The translations under genes and the position numbers were made by a program. A stretch of 64,000 nt of DNA from Caballeronia sp. (lineage in GTDB: Bacteria; Pseudomonadota; Gammaproteobacteria; Burkholderiales; Burkholderiaceae), in assembly GCF_028292365.1 (NCBI RefSeq), contig NZ_JAQGMM010000283.1, positions 1-64,000 of the forward strand, written 5' to 3'. The notes beneath the pieces were generated by a model. The model did no database searches. It had not been told where the DNA came from and saw only the letters and a program-made list of their open reading frames with translations. Shown one piece after another: positions 9,580-19,061 of this stretch. Position 1 is the stretch's first letter. Every line of letters starts with the position of its first letter.

Positions 9580-10788
9580 CTACTCTGCCGCCGCTGGCAG
9601 CCTTGCATTTTCGTCGCGCAGCGTGAGGCGGGCAATGGCAAACGCCACCAGCGCGGAGAGTGCGATTCCGACCACCATCGGCTTTGGCGCGCCATCGGCG
9701 AACAAGCCGGATACGGCCATCACCGCAGCGCCGACAACAAACTGCAATGCACCCATCAGCGCAGAAGCCGTACCCGCAATTGCGCCATGATTTTCAAGCG
9801 ACAACACCGCGGAAGTCGGCAAGACCAGCCCCAGGAAACCGTATCCGATAAACAGGAAAACCATCATCAGCGCGAGGCTGTCGGCGCCTGCCAGAAACAG
9901 CACCGCTACTATGCTCATCGAAATCGCGAAGCCGGTAACAGCCACGCGAATGACGCGCGGCAGGCCGTATCTGGCAGTGAGCCGCGCAGTCAACTGGCTG
10001 AAGCCGAAAAACGCCGCCGCGTTGAGCGCGAAGCACAAGCTGAACATGGTGGGCGACAAGCCATAGTGGTTGATGATCACGAACGAGGCGCTTGCCAGGT
10101 AGATGAAAAACGACGAGACGCCGAACGCACCGACAAACGTGAGACCAAGGAACGTCGGATCACTAAGTAGTTTTCGATACCCCGCGAATGCACTCGCCCA
10201 CGAGCTACCGGCGCGATGATGGATTTCCCGCGTCTCCTTCAACTGCGTAGCCGCAAGCACGAGGGCAAGTCCGCCCGCCACCGTCAGCGCCCAGAAGACC
10301 CCGCGCCAGCCGAAAGCCGCAATGATGAAGCTGCCGGTCAGCGGCGCCAATAGCGGAGACACGCTGACAACGAGCATAAGGAGCGACATGAGCCGGGTGG
10401 CATCGTGACCGGTGTAAAGGTCCCGCACAATCGCGCGCGGAACAACCATGCCGGCACACGCGCCCAACGCCTGGAGCACGCGGAAACCGATCAGCACGTG
10501 GATGTCCGGCGCAAAGGCGCAGCCCACACTGCCAATGGTAAAAATCGCGAGGCCAACATAGATCGGCATCTTGCGGCCGAAGATATCCGAGAGCGGTCCG
10601 TACACGAGCTGGCAGACGCCGAGCGTGATGAAAAACACCATCAGGCTCATTTGCACTTCGGCCGGGGTGGCGTGCAGCGCTCCCCCGATGGAAGGCAGGG
10701 CGGGCAGGTACATGTCGATGGCAAACGGGCCCACAGCTGTAATCAGGCCCAGCACAATGGCAAGTTGAAGAAAGCGTCGTGTCATCAT
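9580..10788 (-). CDS. Bcr/CflA family multidrug efflux MFS transporter
   Basis: This 402-aa inner-membrane protein has 12 predicted helices and belongs to the DHA1 Bcr/CflA drug:proton antiporters. The N-terminal 'AIDMYLPALPSI' in TM1 is the family hallmark, followed by the MFS A-motif 'GPLSDIFGRKMP' between TM2 and TM3. The TM5 motif C region is 'VSPLLAPLTGSFI'. It stands between a convergent secreted protein and a DUF899 gene on the same strand 71 bases upstream, which may share a transcript. Likely role: export of drugs or metabolites; substrate unknown. Confidence 0.9.
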   Translation of the reverse strand: MMTRRFLQLAIVLGLITAVGPFAIDMYLPALPSIGGALHATPAEVQMSLMVFFITLGVCQLVYGPLSDIFGRKMPIYVGLAIFTIGSVGCAFAPDIHVLIGFRVLQALGACAGMVVPRAIVRDLYTGHDATRLMSLLMLVVSVSPLLAPLTGSFIIAAFGWRGVFWALTVAGGLALVLAATQLKETREIHHRAGSSWASAFAGYRKLLSDPTFLGLTFVGAFGVSSFFIYLASASFVIINHYGLSPTMFSLCFALNAAAFFGFSQLTARLTARYGLPRVIRVAVTGFAISMSIVAVLFLAGADSLALMMVFLFIGYGFLGLVLPTSAVLSLENHGAIAGTASALMGALQFVVGAAVMAVSGLFADGAPKPMVVGIALSALVAFAIARLTLRDENARLPAAAE

Positions 10789-10859
10789 TTATCGGTAGGA
10801 AAGAATGGCGGCATGGTACTCGATGTCATGCCGCTCAAGTGCGCGGCCAAGTGCGCGGG

Positions 10860-11588
10860 TCAAGTGTGCCTTGCGGCGTATTCCAGTTTCGGATACCAGT
10901 CCGTGCCGCGGCCGCCGGGCGTCAGGTCGAGCATGAGCCACAGCGGCATGGGGTCCGGCGCACCGCGCGGGTCCTGCCCCGGGTCGGCCGTTTGCGGTCC
11001 CATCTCGTCGCCCCAGAAGTGGCGCACAGTACCGCCTGAACGTGTGAAAACGTTGAACGCGGGGTTGTCGCCGGCATCCGGATCTTCGTTGGCGTATTCG
11101 CGATTGAAGCTGTTGCCAGCCGACGAATACAGCCGCAGGTGGCGCCAGCCGCGCTCCCTCTTGAATGCCACCAGCCGCTCGATGGGCCCTCGGGCGATCA
11201 CTGCAAAGGCTACGCGTTGCAGGATATCGGCCATCTCGCCGTCAAGGGCGCTGAGCAATGACGTGCACATCGGGCAAGGCCGTTCGCGCTTGGGACCGAA
11301 CATCCAGTTGTAGGTAATCAGAGTGTCATGATCGCCGAATAGTTGTGAGAGCGTGGCCGGTCCATGTTCGCCCTCGAAGCGGTAGTCCTGTGGCACCTCG
11401 CCACCGGGTGGCAGTGCCCGGCGCTGAGCCGCCACACGCTCGATGTGGCGGCGTAGCTCAATCTCCTCTGCCAACAGTGCGTTGCGTGCGGTGCGGTATT
11501 GCGTACTTTCGCGCGGGAATCGGCGCGTTGACTGAGCCAGTGCCGCGGCCGGCTGCAAGGTCTGTTCAGATCCATTTACGGAAGACAT
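10860..11588 (-). CDS. DUF899 thioredoxin-like protein
   Basis: This 242-aa cytoplasmic protein belongs to the DUF899 family, predicted to have a thioredoxin-like fold. 'RERPCPMCTSLL' provides a CxxC motif in the expected place, and 'YNREYANEDPDAGDNPAFNVF'-type sequence and 'GRGTDWYPKLEY' match the family's conserved blocks. The track starts at 11603, but GAGGAGA lies five bases before the second ATG at 11588, so I use that. Function is not established; a redox role is inferred only from the fold. The Bcr/CflA gene follows on the same strand. Confidence 0.83.
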   Translation of the reverse strand: MSSVNGSEQTLQPAAALAQSTRRFPRESTQYRTARNALLAEEIELRRHIERVAAQRRALPPGGEVPQDYRFEGEHGPATLSQLFGDHDTLITYNWMFGPKRERPCPMCTSLLSALDGEMADILQRVAFAVIARGPIERLVAFKRERGWRHLRLYSSAGNSFNREYANEDPDAGDNPAFNVFTRSGGTVRHFWGDEMGPQTADPGQDPRGAPDPMPLWLMLDLTPGGRGTDWYPKLEYAARHT

Positions 11589-12074
11589 GAATGCTCTCCT
11601 CATGGTTGAGGGGAATTAACGGGAACGAGCGGAAATGGGGGCGCGATGCGGCGCGTCCAAAAGCGCATTGCCGTAGCACGGCCCTATATGCATGACGAAC
11701 GACGCCTTGAGAATTCGACATCGCCTGCTTCAATTATTTCGATACTCACCAGGACGCACGCCGCAACGCGAGGCTATTACATCGGCAGGAGAGTCGGGTG
11801 GCGCGGAGGCGGATACAGCGGCTAAAAGCAAACGAAGTCACATAAGGGCGCGGGTTCGAAACCCCGGCGTCCAGGCAGACGCGAACTCTGCATCTGCTGT
11901 TCATGATGTGCACTATAGTGAAATCCGCGTTGGCGCGCTCAGATCACCAAGAGACCGTGCGCCAGCGCAGGGGACGACCGGAAGGTCCTTAACATGCATA
12001 ACCTTGCCTTCGGGTCCCGTTCAATCAACATGGCGTCCAGCGCCATCGTCAAGAACAACAAGGAGCGAGATTCA
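11589..12074. other. 486-bp divergent intergenic region
   Basis: It lies between the DUF899 gene (minus) and the NHL-repeat gene (plus) and should carry both promoters. The 128-codon ORF at 11692 has an unconvincing composition and runs into the NHL gene in another frame. A sequence near 11850 resembles a tRNA T-arm, but no tRNA can be folded around it. Confidence 0.5.
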
Positions 12075-13229
12075 ATGAACCAGGCACATCCACTTTCCTG
12101 CCCATGCTGCGGCGATCCAGCCACCCGCGTGCTGACCCGCCGCCGTTTCCTGGCCCTTGCAGCCGAGGGCGCCGCGGCACTCGCCTTGCTACCGCATTCC
12201 GCCTACGCCGACACCGATACAACTCGAACCATTGCCTACGACTCGGTCCCTAATCCAGTGCGTTTGCCGCGGGATACCTATTTCGGCGAGTGTTCGGGCA
12301 TCGCGCTGAACTCCAGGGGCCATATCTTCGTGCTGTCGCGGGGCAATACCACTGGTGCCGCCTACGGTGCCGCAGCGGCTCAGCTCCTCGAGTTCGCACC
12401 CGACGGCCGGTTCGTCCGCGAGATCGGCCACAACCTCTATGCCTGGTCTTTCGCGCATATGGTCAAGGTGGATCGCGAGGACAATATCTGGGTAACGGAC
12501 AAGGGCTCGGACATGGTCATCAAGTTTACGCCTGACGGCCGCGTAGCGATGGTCTTTGGCCGCAAGCAAGAGGCGGCCGATGAGGAGACCGGTCCGCTCA
12601 AGCACCCGAATCCGCCGCTTCCCGCCGAGCCGGGCCGTTTCCGCCAGGTGACCGATGTGGCCTGGGACGCTGCCGGCAACAGCTATATCAGCGACGGGTA
12701 CATCAACTCGCGCGTGGCCAAGGTCGACAAGAACGGTAACTGGATTAAGTCATGGGGCGAGCGCGGCACCGGCCCCGGACAGTTCCACACGCCGCATAGC
12801 ATTGCGCTTGACGCCAAGGGGAGTGTCTATGTAGCGGACCGAAGCAACCGGCGCATCCAGGTGTTCGATGGCGAGGGCAATTTCCAGCGCCAGTTCACTA
12901 TCGACGTGCCAGTGCCTCCCGGTGCGCGACCGGCGATTGGTTATGCGCCCGATGAGGCCGCCTTAGCCGCCGGCACGTTTGCACCCGGCTCGCCGTGGGC
13001 CATCTGCATCTCGCCGGGGCCGAACCAGGTGCTGTACAGCTCTGACGCGTTCCCCGGGCGCATCTACAAGCTGTCGCTCGAGGGCGAGGTGCTGGGGGTA
13101 CTCGGCGAATCAGGCAAGCAACTCAAGCAGTTCGGCTGGATTCACCAGATGGCTTGTCCGTCGGAGAACGTGCTGTTTGTTGCCGAACTGCTGAACTGGC
13201 GCGTACAGAAACTGGTGTTGCACGCGTGA
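12075..13229 (+). CDS. Tat-exported NHL-repeat beta-propeller protein
   Basis: This 384-aa protein carries a twin-arginine signal ('TRRRFLALAAEGAAAL', cleavage near 'AYA'), preceded by 'CPCC', so it is exported folded to the periplasm. The mature part contains NHL repeats, for example 'HTPHSIALDAKGSVYVADRS' and 'FRQVTDVAWDAAGNSYISDG', enough for a six-bladed propeller. Relatives are often annotated as peptidyl-alpha-hydroxyglycine alpha-amidating-lyase-like or 6-bladed propeller proteins; the enzyme activity is not assured. I choose the ATG at 12075 because AAGGAG ends about nine bases upstream; the longer ORF from 11994 would bury the Tat signal. Export by Tat suggests a bound cofactor or metal. 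Confidence 0.82.
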   Translation: MNQAHPLSCPCCGDPATRVLTRRRFLALAAEGAAALALLPHSAYADTDTTRTIAYDSVPNPVRLPRDTYFGECSGIALNSRGHIFVLSRGNTTGAAYGAAAAQLLEFAPDGRFVREIGHNLYAWSFAHMVKVDREDNIWVTDKGSDMVIKFTPDGRVAMVFGRKQEAADEETGPLKHPNPPLPAEPGRFRQVTDVAWDAAGNSYISDGYINSRVAKVDKNGNWIKSWGERGTGPGQFHTPHSIALDAKGSVYVADRSNRRIQVFDGEGNFQRQFTIDVPVPPGARPAIGYAPDEAALAAGTFAPGSPWAICISPGPNQVLYSSDAFPGRIYKLSLEGEVLGVLGESGKQLKQFGWIHQMACPSENVLFVAELLNWRVQKLVLHA

Positions 13230-13639
13230 CGTTGATTGAGTCACCGCAGTGGCGGGCTGAAGCTCGCCGCTTAGCGACGGCGGCTGTTCAGGACTTTGCG
13301 CTAACCGAAAACTTTTGTTAGTGGTCGTGGTGTTCGCGGGCGGATCTGGTCGAATTCGCTAGCCAATATCTTTAGCGGCTTTAAACAATGTCCGCTCTTT
13401 AGCAAACCTGCCCCGCGCTTGGCGATATCCACTATACAAATCCCGGATAGTGCCTGAGAAGCGTTATGCGACGCGGATCAAACGCGATACTCCGGACGCG
13501 CCCGCCTGATCCTAGGGGTTGCCCCGCATAGCCGACGCCGATATCCCGCCACTAGTATCGCCGCCGCAGACGCGTGGCGTGTATAAACTGAAAGAATCGC
13601 ACGCCCGGTGACGACCTAACAAAAATATAAGGAAGAGAC
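13230..13639. other. 410-bp intergenic region
   Basis: No ORF of interest and no clear terminator. It should contain the promoter of the AAHS transporter that starts at 13640. I see no repeats here. Confidence 0.45.
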
Positions 13640-15001
13640 ATGAGCAGGAGTCCGTCAGTCGACGTCCAGACCTTCATTAATGAACACCCGTTCGGCGGGT
13701 TTCAGTGGCTGATCTTTGCAATGTGCTTCGTCATCGTCCTGCTGGACGGATTCGACACAGCCGCTATCGGCTTCATTGCCCCGTCACTGATCACCGAGTG
13801 GAATATCAGCAGACCCGCGCTTGCTCCGGTCCTGAGTGCCGCCTTGTTCGGTCTCGCGTTTGGTGCGCTCCTCGCCGGTCCGCTTTCCGATCGCCTGGGA
13901 CGGCGCGTGCTTTTGATTGCATCGGTCGTGATCTTCGGCGTCGCCTGCCTGGCTTCCTCTTTTTCCGGCGACCTGACTCACTTGACCATACTGCGCTTCA
14001 TCACGGGACTCGGATTGGGCGCCGCCATGCCGAACGCGGTGACGATCATGAGCGAGTTCTGTCCGGATCGACGACGCGCAACCCTGATCAACCTGATGTT
14101 TTGCGGTTTCCCGCTTGGAGCCGCGTTCGGCGGTTTTCTCGCGGCGTGGATGATTCCCGCTTTCGGATGGCGCAGCGTCCTGGTGCTCGGCGGCGCGACT
14201 CCGCTTTTGCTGGCGGTCTTGCTGCTTATTGCGCTTCCGGAGTCGGTGCGTTACCGGGTTGCCCATGCGCATCCCATTGAAAAGATTCGGGCAACGCTTA
14301 GCCGCATTGATCGCAGCGCCGCCGACGCCGCTTCATTCGTGATGACGGAACAGGCTCAAACTGTGCCTGGGAAGAGTGGTATCGGGTTGGTGCTGTCGCG
14401 GGAGTACATCGTTGGATCCGTGATGCTTTGGCTGACCTATTTCATGGGACTCGTCATCTTCTATGCATCGATCAACTGGATGCCGATCTTGCTGAAAGAA
14501 GCCGGTCTGAGCCCGCAGCGCGCGACGTTGATTTCCGCGCTGTTCCCGCTTGGCGGCGTGGGCGCCGTACTGTGCGGCGTCCTGATGGACCGGTTCAATC
14601 CGAACCGGATTATCGCGGCATGCTATGCGTTGACCGCCGTCAGCGTGTATTGCATCGGCCACTCTGCCGGAAATATCAGCTTGCTGATCGTGGTCGTTTT
14701 TGCGGCTGGTGTGCTGATGAACACGGCGCAGTCGTCCATGCCCGCGCTTGCCGCTGCGTTCTATCCGACTCAGGGGCGCGGCACTGGTGTTGCGTGGATG
14801 CTGGGCATTGGCCGGTTCGGTGGCATAGCGGGTTCGTTCCTCGTTGCCGAACTGGCCCGGCAGCACTTTAGTTTCGAGAACATTTTCGCTGTCGTGGCGG
14901 TTCCCGGTGTGGTCGCATGCATTGCACTGCTGATCAAACAAGCCTTTCAACCGCGAGCTGAAACCGTCAAGGTAAGCGACATAGGAACGCTATCGCACTA
15001 G
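13640..15001 (+). CDS. Aromatic acid:H+ symporter family MFS transporter
   Basis: This 453-aa inner-membrane protein has 12 predicted helices. 'VLLDGFDTAAIGFIAP' in TM1 is the DGFD signature of the AAHS family (PcaK, BenK, MhpT), whose members import aromatic acids with protons. The A-motif 'GPLSDRLGRRVLL' and its second-half counterpart 'GVLMDRFNPNRI' are present. AAGGAAGAG precedes the ATG. No catabolic enzyme is adjacent, so the substrate cannot be named. A second AAHS member is at 41197. Confidence 0.9.
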   Translation: MSRSPSVDVQTFINEHPFGGFQWLIFAMCFVIVLLDGFDTAAIGFIAPSLITEWNISRPALAPVLSAALFGLAFGALLAGPLSDRLGRRVLLIASVVIFGVACLASSFSGDLTHLTILRFITGLGLGAAMPNAVTIMSEFCPDRRRATLINLMFCGFPLGAAFGGFLAAWMIPAFGWRSVLVLGGATPLLLAVLLLIALPESVRYRVAHAHPIEKIRATLSRIDRSAADAASFVMTEQAQTVPGKSGIGLVLSREYIVGSVMLWLTYFMGLVIFYASINWMPILLKEAGLSPQRATLISALFPLGGVGAVLCGVLMDRFNPNRIIAACYALTAVSVYCIGHSAGNISLLIVVVFAAGVLMNTAQSSMPALAAAFYPTQGRGTGVAWMLGIGRFGGIAGSFLVAELARQHFSFENIFAVVAVPGVVACIALLIKQAFQPRAETVKVSDIGTLSH

Positions 15002-15004
15002 ACG

Positions 15005-15037
15005 AAAAAAACCCGCACCTCTCTCGAAGGCACGGGT
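15005..15037 (-). terminator. Leftward rho-independent terminator
   Basis: On the minus strand a stem of ACCCG/CGGGT with further CC/GG pairs inside is followed directly by TTTTTTT. It lies about 200 bases after the SDR gene stop at 15234 and would also prevent antisense entry into the AAHS gene. On the plus strand there is no T-run. Confidence 0.6.
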
Positions 15038-15233
15038 AAAAGCTTACGGAGCGTCGCTCGCCGGGACGGGGGGGACCCGGTGAGAACGAGACCTAGCATA
15101 AGCGTTTTCGTTTGAAACAGGTCTTTCCACAACTATCTGTTTCTTACTGATTTGTTCCGGACGCCATGAATCAGGACTGGGGTAAGGATCTGTATTGATG
15201 CGGACGGGTCGCGCATCAACTTGACCGCGCCGT

Positions 15234-16028
15234 TCAGCTGTGGAGGCCCATTTTTTCCGAAGCCATTGCCGCGATGCGGACAACGAGCGCGCGAGGAAGC
15301 CAGCGCGACAACCAGGTCGCCATTCGTACGCTTAGGCGCCCCGGGTAGGCGACAGCTTTCCTACGGTCAAGGGCTTCGAGTGTTTTATTAACTACGGATT
15401 CCGAACTATCCATGTCTTTAGGTGACACGTTGGTCGATACCCCGTCGAAGAAGCTCGTGGCCGTCGGTCCTGGGCAAGCCGCCATCACATGAACGCCCGT
15501 GCCAGCCAGCTCGTATTGCAGCGCTTCACTGAAGGAGAGCACAAACGCCTTGGTCGCGGCATAGGTGGCCATGTAAGGGAGCGGCTGAAAACTGGCGTTG
15601 GATGCAAGGTTGATGATGCCGCCCTTGCCACGCTTTGTCATCGCACTGCCGAGCAGATGGCTGAGCGCGACCAGCACCTGAACGTTCACCTGGATCTCCG
15701 AGTGTTTCTTCCTGGGATCGTGTGAGAGAAAGCTGCCGGTCAGGCCAAGCCCGGCATTGTTCACCAGCAGGTCGACCTGAATGCGGCGCCGTTCGAGTTC
15801 TTCGCCAATATGGAGAACGGCGTCGGGGTGGGCAAGATCAACGCTAAGTGCGACGGATTGCACCCCGTATCGGGTAGTCAGGTCCTCCGCCAGCGTCTGC
15901 AGGGCATCGCTGGACCGGGCTACCAGCACGAGATTCATTCCGCGTGCGGCAAGCGTCTGCGCGAACGTTTTCCCCAGTCCTTTCGATGCCCCTGTAATCA
16001 GGGCGGTTGAGCCTCGATAAACAAACAT
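15234..16028 (-). CDS. Short-chain dehydrogenase/reductase (classical SDR)
   Basis: This 264-aa cytoplasmic oxidoreductase has a Rossmann fold with 'TALITGASKGLGKTFA' (TGxxxGxG cofactor site), 'LLVNNAGLGLTG' (NNAG) and the catalytic block Ser in 'INLASNASF' with 'YAATK' (YxxxK). The Arg in 'LVARSSD' after beta-2 fits NADP(H) preference. The C-terminus is a basic amphipathic stretch ('RMATWLSRWLPRALVVR'), as in membrane-associated DltE-like SDRs. AAGGAG lies six bases before the ATG. Substrate unknown. The Old Yellow Enzyme gene is upstream on the same strand 65 bases away, so the two may be co-transcribed. Confidence 0.88.
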   Translation of the reverse strand: MFVYRGSTALITGASKGLGKTFAQTLAARGMNLVLVARSSDALQTLAEDLTTRYGVQSVALSVDLAHPDAVLHIGEELERRRIQVDLLVNNAGLGLTGSFLSHDPRKKHSEIQVNVQVLVALSHLLGSAMTKRGKGGIINLASNASFQPLPYMATYAATKAFVLSFSEALQYELAGTGVHVMAACPGPTATSFFDGVSTNVSPKDMDSSESVVNKTLEALDRRKAVAYPGRLSVRMATWLSRWLPRALVVRIAAMASEKMGLHS

Positions 16029-16093
16029 GTCCTGCTCCTTATAGCGATGGATGTGTATTCACGTTGTGCGCGCGGGGGTAACCGGATGCACGT

Positions 16094-17242
16094 TCAGCAA
16101 ACATCGGCGGCGTTACTGACCTCGACCGGGGTTGCTGTGTTCGACAAGGAGGGATAGTCGGTGTACCCGCGCTCATCGCCGCCAAACAGTGTGCTGGCAT
16201 CAAAGGCGGCCAGCGGCAGACCTTCGGCGAGCCGGCGCACAAAGTCGGGATTGGCGATGAAGGGGCGGCCGAACGCGACCAGGTCCGCATAGCCTTTGGA
16301 CAGCATCCACTCGGCGTGCGCCTTGTCGTATTTGCCGGCAACAATGATCGGCCGCGTGTACCGGGCACGGATGGCCTGACGGAATACCTCGGTGAACTGC
16401 GGTGCATCCTCCCAGTCCGCTTCAACCAGATGAAGATAAGCAATGCCGCGCGCCTGAAGAAATTCGACGGCGTCGAGAATCGTCGGCAGGATATCGGGGC
16501 AGTCCATGCCTCGTGCCGTCAGGAACGGGGCGAGGCGAATGGCGGTGCGATCAGCGCCGATCTCGTTCGCCACCGCGTTGACGACTTCCTTGAGAAAGCG
16601 CAGACGGTTCTCACGCGAACCACCGTATTCGTCGGTGCGAAGATTGGACGTCGTACGCAGGAACTGGTCGATGAGGTAACCATTGGCGCCATGGATTTCA
16701 ACACCGTCGAAACCCGCTTCCATCGCGTTACGTGCAGCCCGGCGGAAATCTGCGATCACTTCCGCGATCTCCTCGGGAGCAAGCGCGCGCGGAGTCGGGC
16801 TGTCGACCATCGCGCCTATGCCGGTGTCCGAATCGACCTTCCAGATCTGGCCGTCGAAGGCAACGGCGGAAGGGGCCACCGGCAGTTGACCATCGTGAAA
16901 GTCCGGGTGGGACATGCGCCCTACATGCCAGAGCTGCGCGAAGATCCGGCCGCCGGCAGCGTGAACTGCGTCGGTCGTGAGGCGCCATCCGGCGACCTGC
17001 TCGGGACTGTAGATACCTGGGGTGAAGGAGTAACCCTTGCCTTGGGGCGAGATCTGGGTGGCCTCGGTCACGATCAGGGCGGCGCCGGCGCGCTGGGCGT
17101 AATAGCGCGCGTTCAGTGCATTGGGAATATCGCCGGGCTGGGTGCTGCGCGCACGCGTCATGGGCGCCATGACCACGCGATGAGCGAGCGTGTGGCCGGC
17201 GACGACGGTCGGACTGAAGATTGACGAGGCGGTGGTCGACAT
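16094..17242 (-). CDS. nemA: Old Yellow Enzyme family alkene reductase
   Basis: This 382-aa FMN enzyme reduces activated C=C bonds (and in relatives N-ethylmaleimide or nitrate esters) with NAD(P)H. The TIM-barrel signature is clear: 'RVVMAPMTRARS' near the start, the substrate-binding pair in 'GVEIHGANGYLIDQF' (His, Asn), and 'DEYGGSRENRLRF'. I start at the internal ATG (17242) rather than the track's 17284 because homology begins at 'SSIFSPTVVAGHTLAHR'. It is divergent from a LysR regulator with an operator-like palindrome between them, a common layout for electrophile-induced nemA-type genes. The symbol denotes family similarity, not proven orthology. Confidence 0.88.
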   Translation of the reverse strand: MSTTASSIFSPTVVAGHTLAHRVVMAPMTRARSTQPGDIPNALNARYYAQRAGAALIVTEATQISPQGKGYSFTPGIYSPEQVAGWRLTTDAVHAAGGRIFAQLWHVGRMSHPDFHDGQLPVAPSAVAFDGQIWKVDSDTGIGAMVDSPTPRALAPEEIAEVIADFRRAARNAMEAGFDGVEIHGANGYLIDQFLRTTSNLRTDEYGGSRENRLRFLKEVVNAVANEIGADRTAIRLAPFLTARGMDCPDILPTILDAVEFLQARGIAYLHLVEADWEDAPQFTEVFRQAIRARYTRPIIVAGKYDKAHAEWMLSKGYADLVAFGRPFIANPDFVRRLAEGLPLAAFDASTLFGGDERGYTDYPSLSNTATPVEVSNAADVC

Positions 17243-17285
17243 GATTGAGAATCCGGGCTGGTTGACGATGTGCCCATTGTGCAAA

Positions 17286-17309
17286 ACCCGCTGTATTTTG
17301 ATAACGGGT
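17286..17309. promoter_or_regulatory. Candidate LysR operator between nemA-like gene and regulator
   Basis: ACCCG and CGGGT form an inverted repeat with a 14-base spacer that also contains a T-N11-A core, the usual LysR-type recognition layout. It lies in the 105-bp divergent intergenic region. Confidence 0.45.
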
Positions 17310-17347
17310 GTACGATTTGAAGCATTTTCAAAAAGAACGGAAATATC

Positions 17348-18280
17348 GTGGAGACCCTTGGCGACATCCGGCTTTTTGTGGAGACGGCGAACCTGGGCGG
17401 GCTGTCGGCAGCGGGCCGCAAGCTCGGGCTATCTCCTGCCGCCGCAAGCGCACGGTTAGTGAAGCTGGAGGCGAGCCTGAATGCCCGGCTCTTTGAGCGC
17501 ACGACGCGGCAGTTACGGCTGACGGAAGAAGGCCGGATGTATCTCGCCCATTGTCAGCAAGCTATCCAGGCGCTTGACGACGCGCGTGCAGCACTGCAGG
17601 CGGGTCGAAGCGTGATTCGCGGGAAGGTGAGGGTGTCGGCAACGTCGGATTTCGGCCGTCATGTGCTCAAGGGCTGGCTCGACGAATTCAACGTTCTGTA
17701 TCCCGAGGTCACGTTTGCGTTGGCGTTGTCGGATTCTTTGTCGAACCTGGTGCAGGACGACATCGACCTCGTCATCCGCTTCGGCGTGCCGCCAGATAGC
17801 TCGCTCGTCGCCCGCCGGTTGGCGCCGAACCGGCGTGTTTTGTGCGCGTCGCCGGCGTATCTGAAATTACATGGCATTCCTGATCATCCGGGAGATCTCG
17901 ACCGGTTCGACTACATCGTGCTCAGCTCCGCCTCCGGGGCTGCGAATGAATGGCGATTCAGCCGCGGCAGCGAAGTCGAGACGTTTACCGTTCCCCTTGA
18001 ACGTGCGCGGGAGACGAACGACGGCGCGCTCGCGAGGGAGTGGGCCGTCGATGGTCATGGCATCGTGATGAAGTCGGTCTGGGATATTGGGGCTGACTTG
18101 CGAGCGGGGCGACTGCATATCCTGATGCCGGAATGGCGCTCTCCCGATGTTCCCGTGCATGCCCTGTATCAACGTAGCCGATACATGGCGCCACGCGTGC
18201 GCGCGCTACTCGACTTCCTGATCGAGCGCTTCGATACGGTATCCGGCGACCTGGAAGCGTATCTCGATACGGTTAGTTGA
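17348..18280 (+). CDS. LysR-type transcriptional regulator
   Basis: This 310-aa DNA-binding protein has an N-terminal winged helix ('RLFVETANLGGLSAAGRKLG', then 'LFERTTRQLRLTEEG') and a C-terminal periplasmic-binding-like effector domain. The start codon is GTG. It belongs to the subgroup close to CrgA/DmlR, which typically controls a divergently placed gene. Here that is the Old Yellow Enzyme gene, so it probably senses an electrophile or related substrate. Inference from position; effector unknown. Confidence 0.9.
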   Translation: METLGDIRLFVETANLGGLSAAGRKLGLSPAAASARLVKLEASLNARLFERTTRQLRLTEEGRMYLAHCQQAIQALDDARAALQAGRSVIRGKVRVSATSDFGRHVLKGWLDEFNVLYPEVTFALALSDSLSNLVQDDIDLVIRFGVPPDSSLVARRLAPNRRVLCASPAYLKLHGIPDHPGDLDRFDYIVLSSASGAANEWRFSRGSEVETFTVPLERARETNDGALAREWAVDGHGIVMKSVWDIGADLRAGRLHILMPEWRSPDVPVHALYQRSRYMAPRVRALLDFLIERFDTVSGDLEAYLDTVS

Positions 18281-18313
18281 CGGGGGACGCCAGCTGGCGG
18301 GGCGGTCGACGAA

Positions 18314-19027
18314 TCAGGCTATTGCGCCGCCACCGTCCACGAGCACGGTGGACCCTGTTGCAAACGGCGTGCTCGCGAGATACACGATGGCGTTAGCGAC
18401 GTCTTCCGGCTGACCAACACGTTTAGCGGGCAAGCGGGCAGCGGCACCTTCGTACATGTTCTGGCGAGCCTGCTCGTTAAGCTTCGCCCACAGCGGCGTC
18501 GCAATCAAACCGGGCGACACCGTGTTCACCCGCACCGGCGACAACTCCAGCGCGAGGCCACGCGCCAGCGCTTCCAGTGCAGCGTTGATCGCGCCTTGCA
18601 ACACTGAGCTCTTGTTTGGACGCACGCTGAGGAAACCGGAGACCAGCGTCAGCGAGCCGCTATCGGTAATCTTCACCGCGCGCGCCACACGGTACGCGCC
18701 CCAGAACTTGCTGTTCATGGCGGCATAGGCGTCGCTGAGTGCCATTTCGCGCACGGGGCCACCGGGCGTTTGCGCGGCAGAGATGACGACGTGATCGAAG
18801 CGTCCAGCGTTGGAGAAAAATGTATCCACGGAAGCTTCGTCGGTTGTGTCAATCACAGCGGTGCGCACATGTGCGCCAATGTCCGCCGCGACGGCGTCCA
18901 GCTTCTCCTGACTGCGCGAGGCAATGGTGACGTCCGCGCCTAGCGCTGCGAAGGCCTTCGCAGCGGCGGCACCAATGCCCGAGCTGCCGCCCACGATCAA
19001 TACGGTTTTTGATTCAAAGTTGCTCAT
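18314..19027 (-). CDS. SDR-fold protein lacking the catalytic Tyr and Lys
   Basis: This 237-aa protein has an SDR Rossmann fold: 'TVLIVGGSSGIGAAAAKAF' for the cofactor, 'TIASRSQEKLDAV' with an Arg for NADP, and the C-terminal 'FATGSTVLVDGGGAI'. The active-site helix, however, reads 'SSVLQGAINAALEAL', where aligned SDRs have YxxxKAAxEAL: Tyr aligns with Gln and Lys with Asn. It should not perform normal SDR hydride transfer unless other residues substitute. GGAG precedes the ATG at 19027. It lies 34 bases after the SnoaL-like gene on the same strand, so the two form an operon, divergent from a LysR. Confidence 0.85.
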   Translation of the reverse strand: MSNFESKTVLIVGGSSGIGAAAAKAFAALGADVTIASRSQEKLDAVAADIGAHVRTAVIDTTDEASVDTFFSNAGRFDHVVISAAQTPGGPVREMALSDAYAAMNSKFWGAYRVARAVKITDSGSLTLVSGFLSVRPNKSSVLQGAINAALEALARGLALELSPVRVNTVSPGLIATPLWAKLNEQARQNMYEGAAARLPAKRVGQPEDVANAIVYLASTPFATGSTVLVDGGGAIA

Positions 19028-19061
19028 GATTTCGACTCCTTTTATAGTTGAATAGCTATCC

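Noticed and set aside
10405-11313. 302-codon plus-strand ORF
   Set aside because: It lies antisense to the ends of two real genes and has no protein-like features.
11845-11875. Sequence resembling a tRNA T-arm (gggttcgaaacccc)
   Set aside because: The outer stem bases do not pair and no acceptor, D or anticodon arm can be built around it.
11692-12078. 128-codon plus-strand ORF before the NHL gene
   Set aside because: No domain, poor composition, and its end overlaps the supported start region of the NHL gene.
16316-17224. 302-codon plus-strand ORF
   Set aside because: Antisense shadow of the Old Yellow Enzyme gene.
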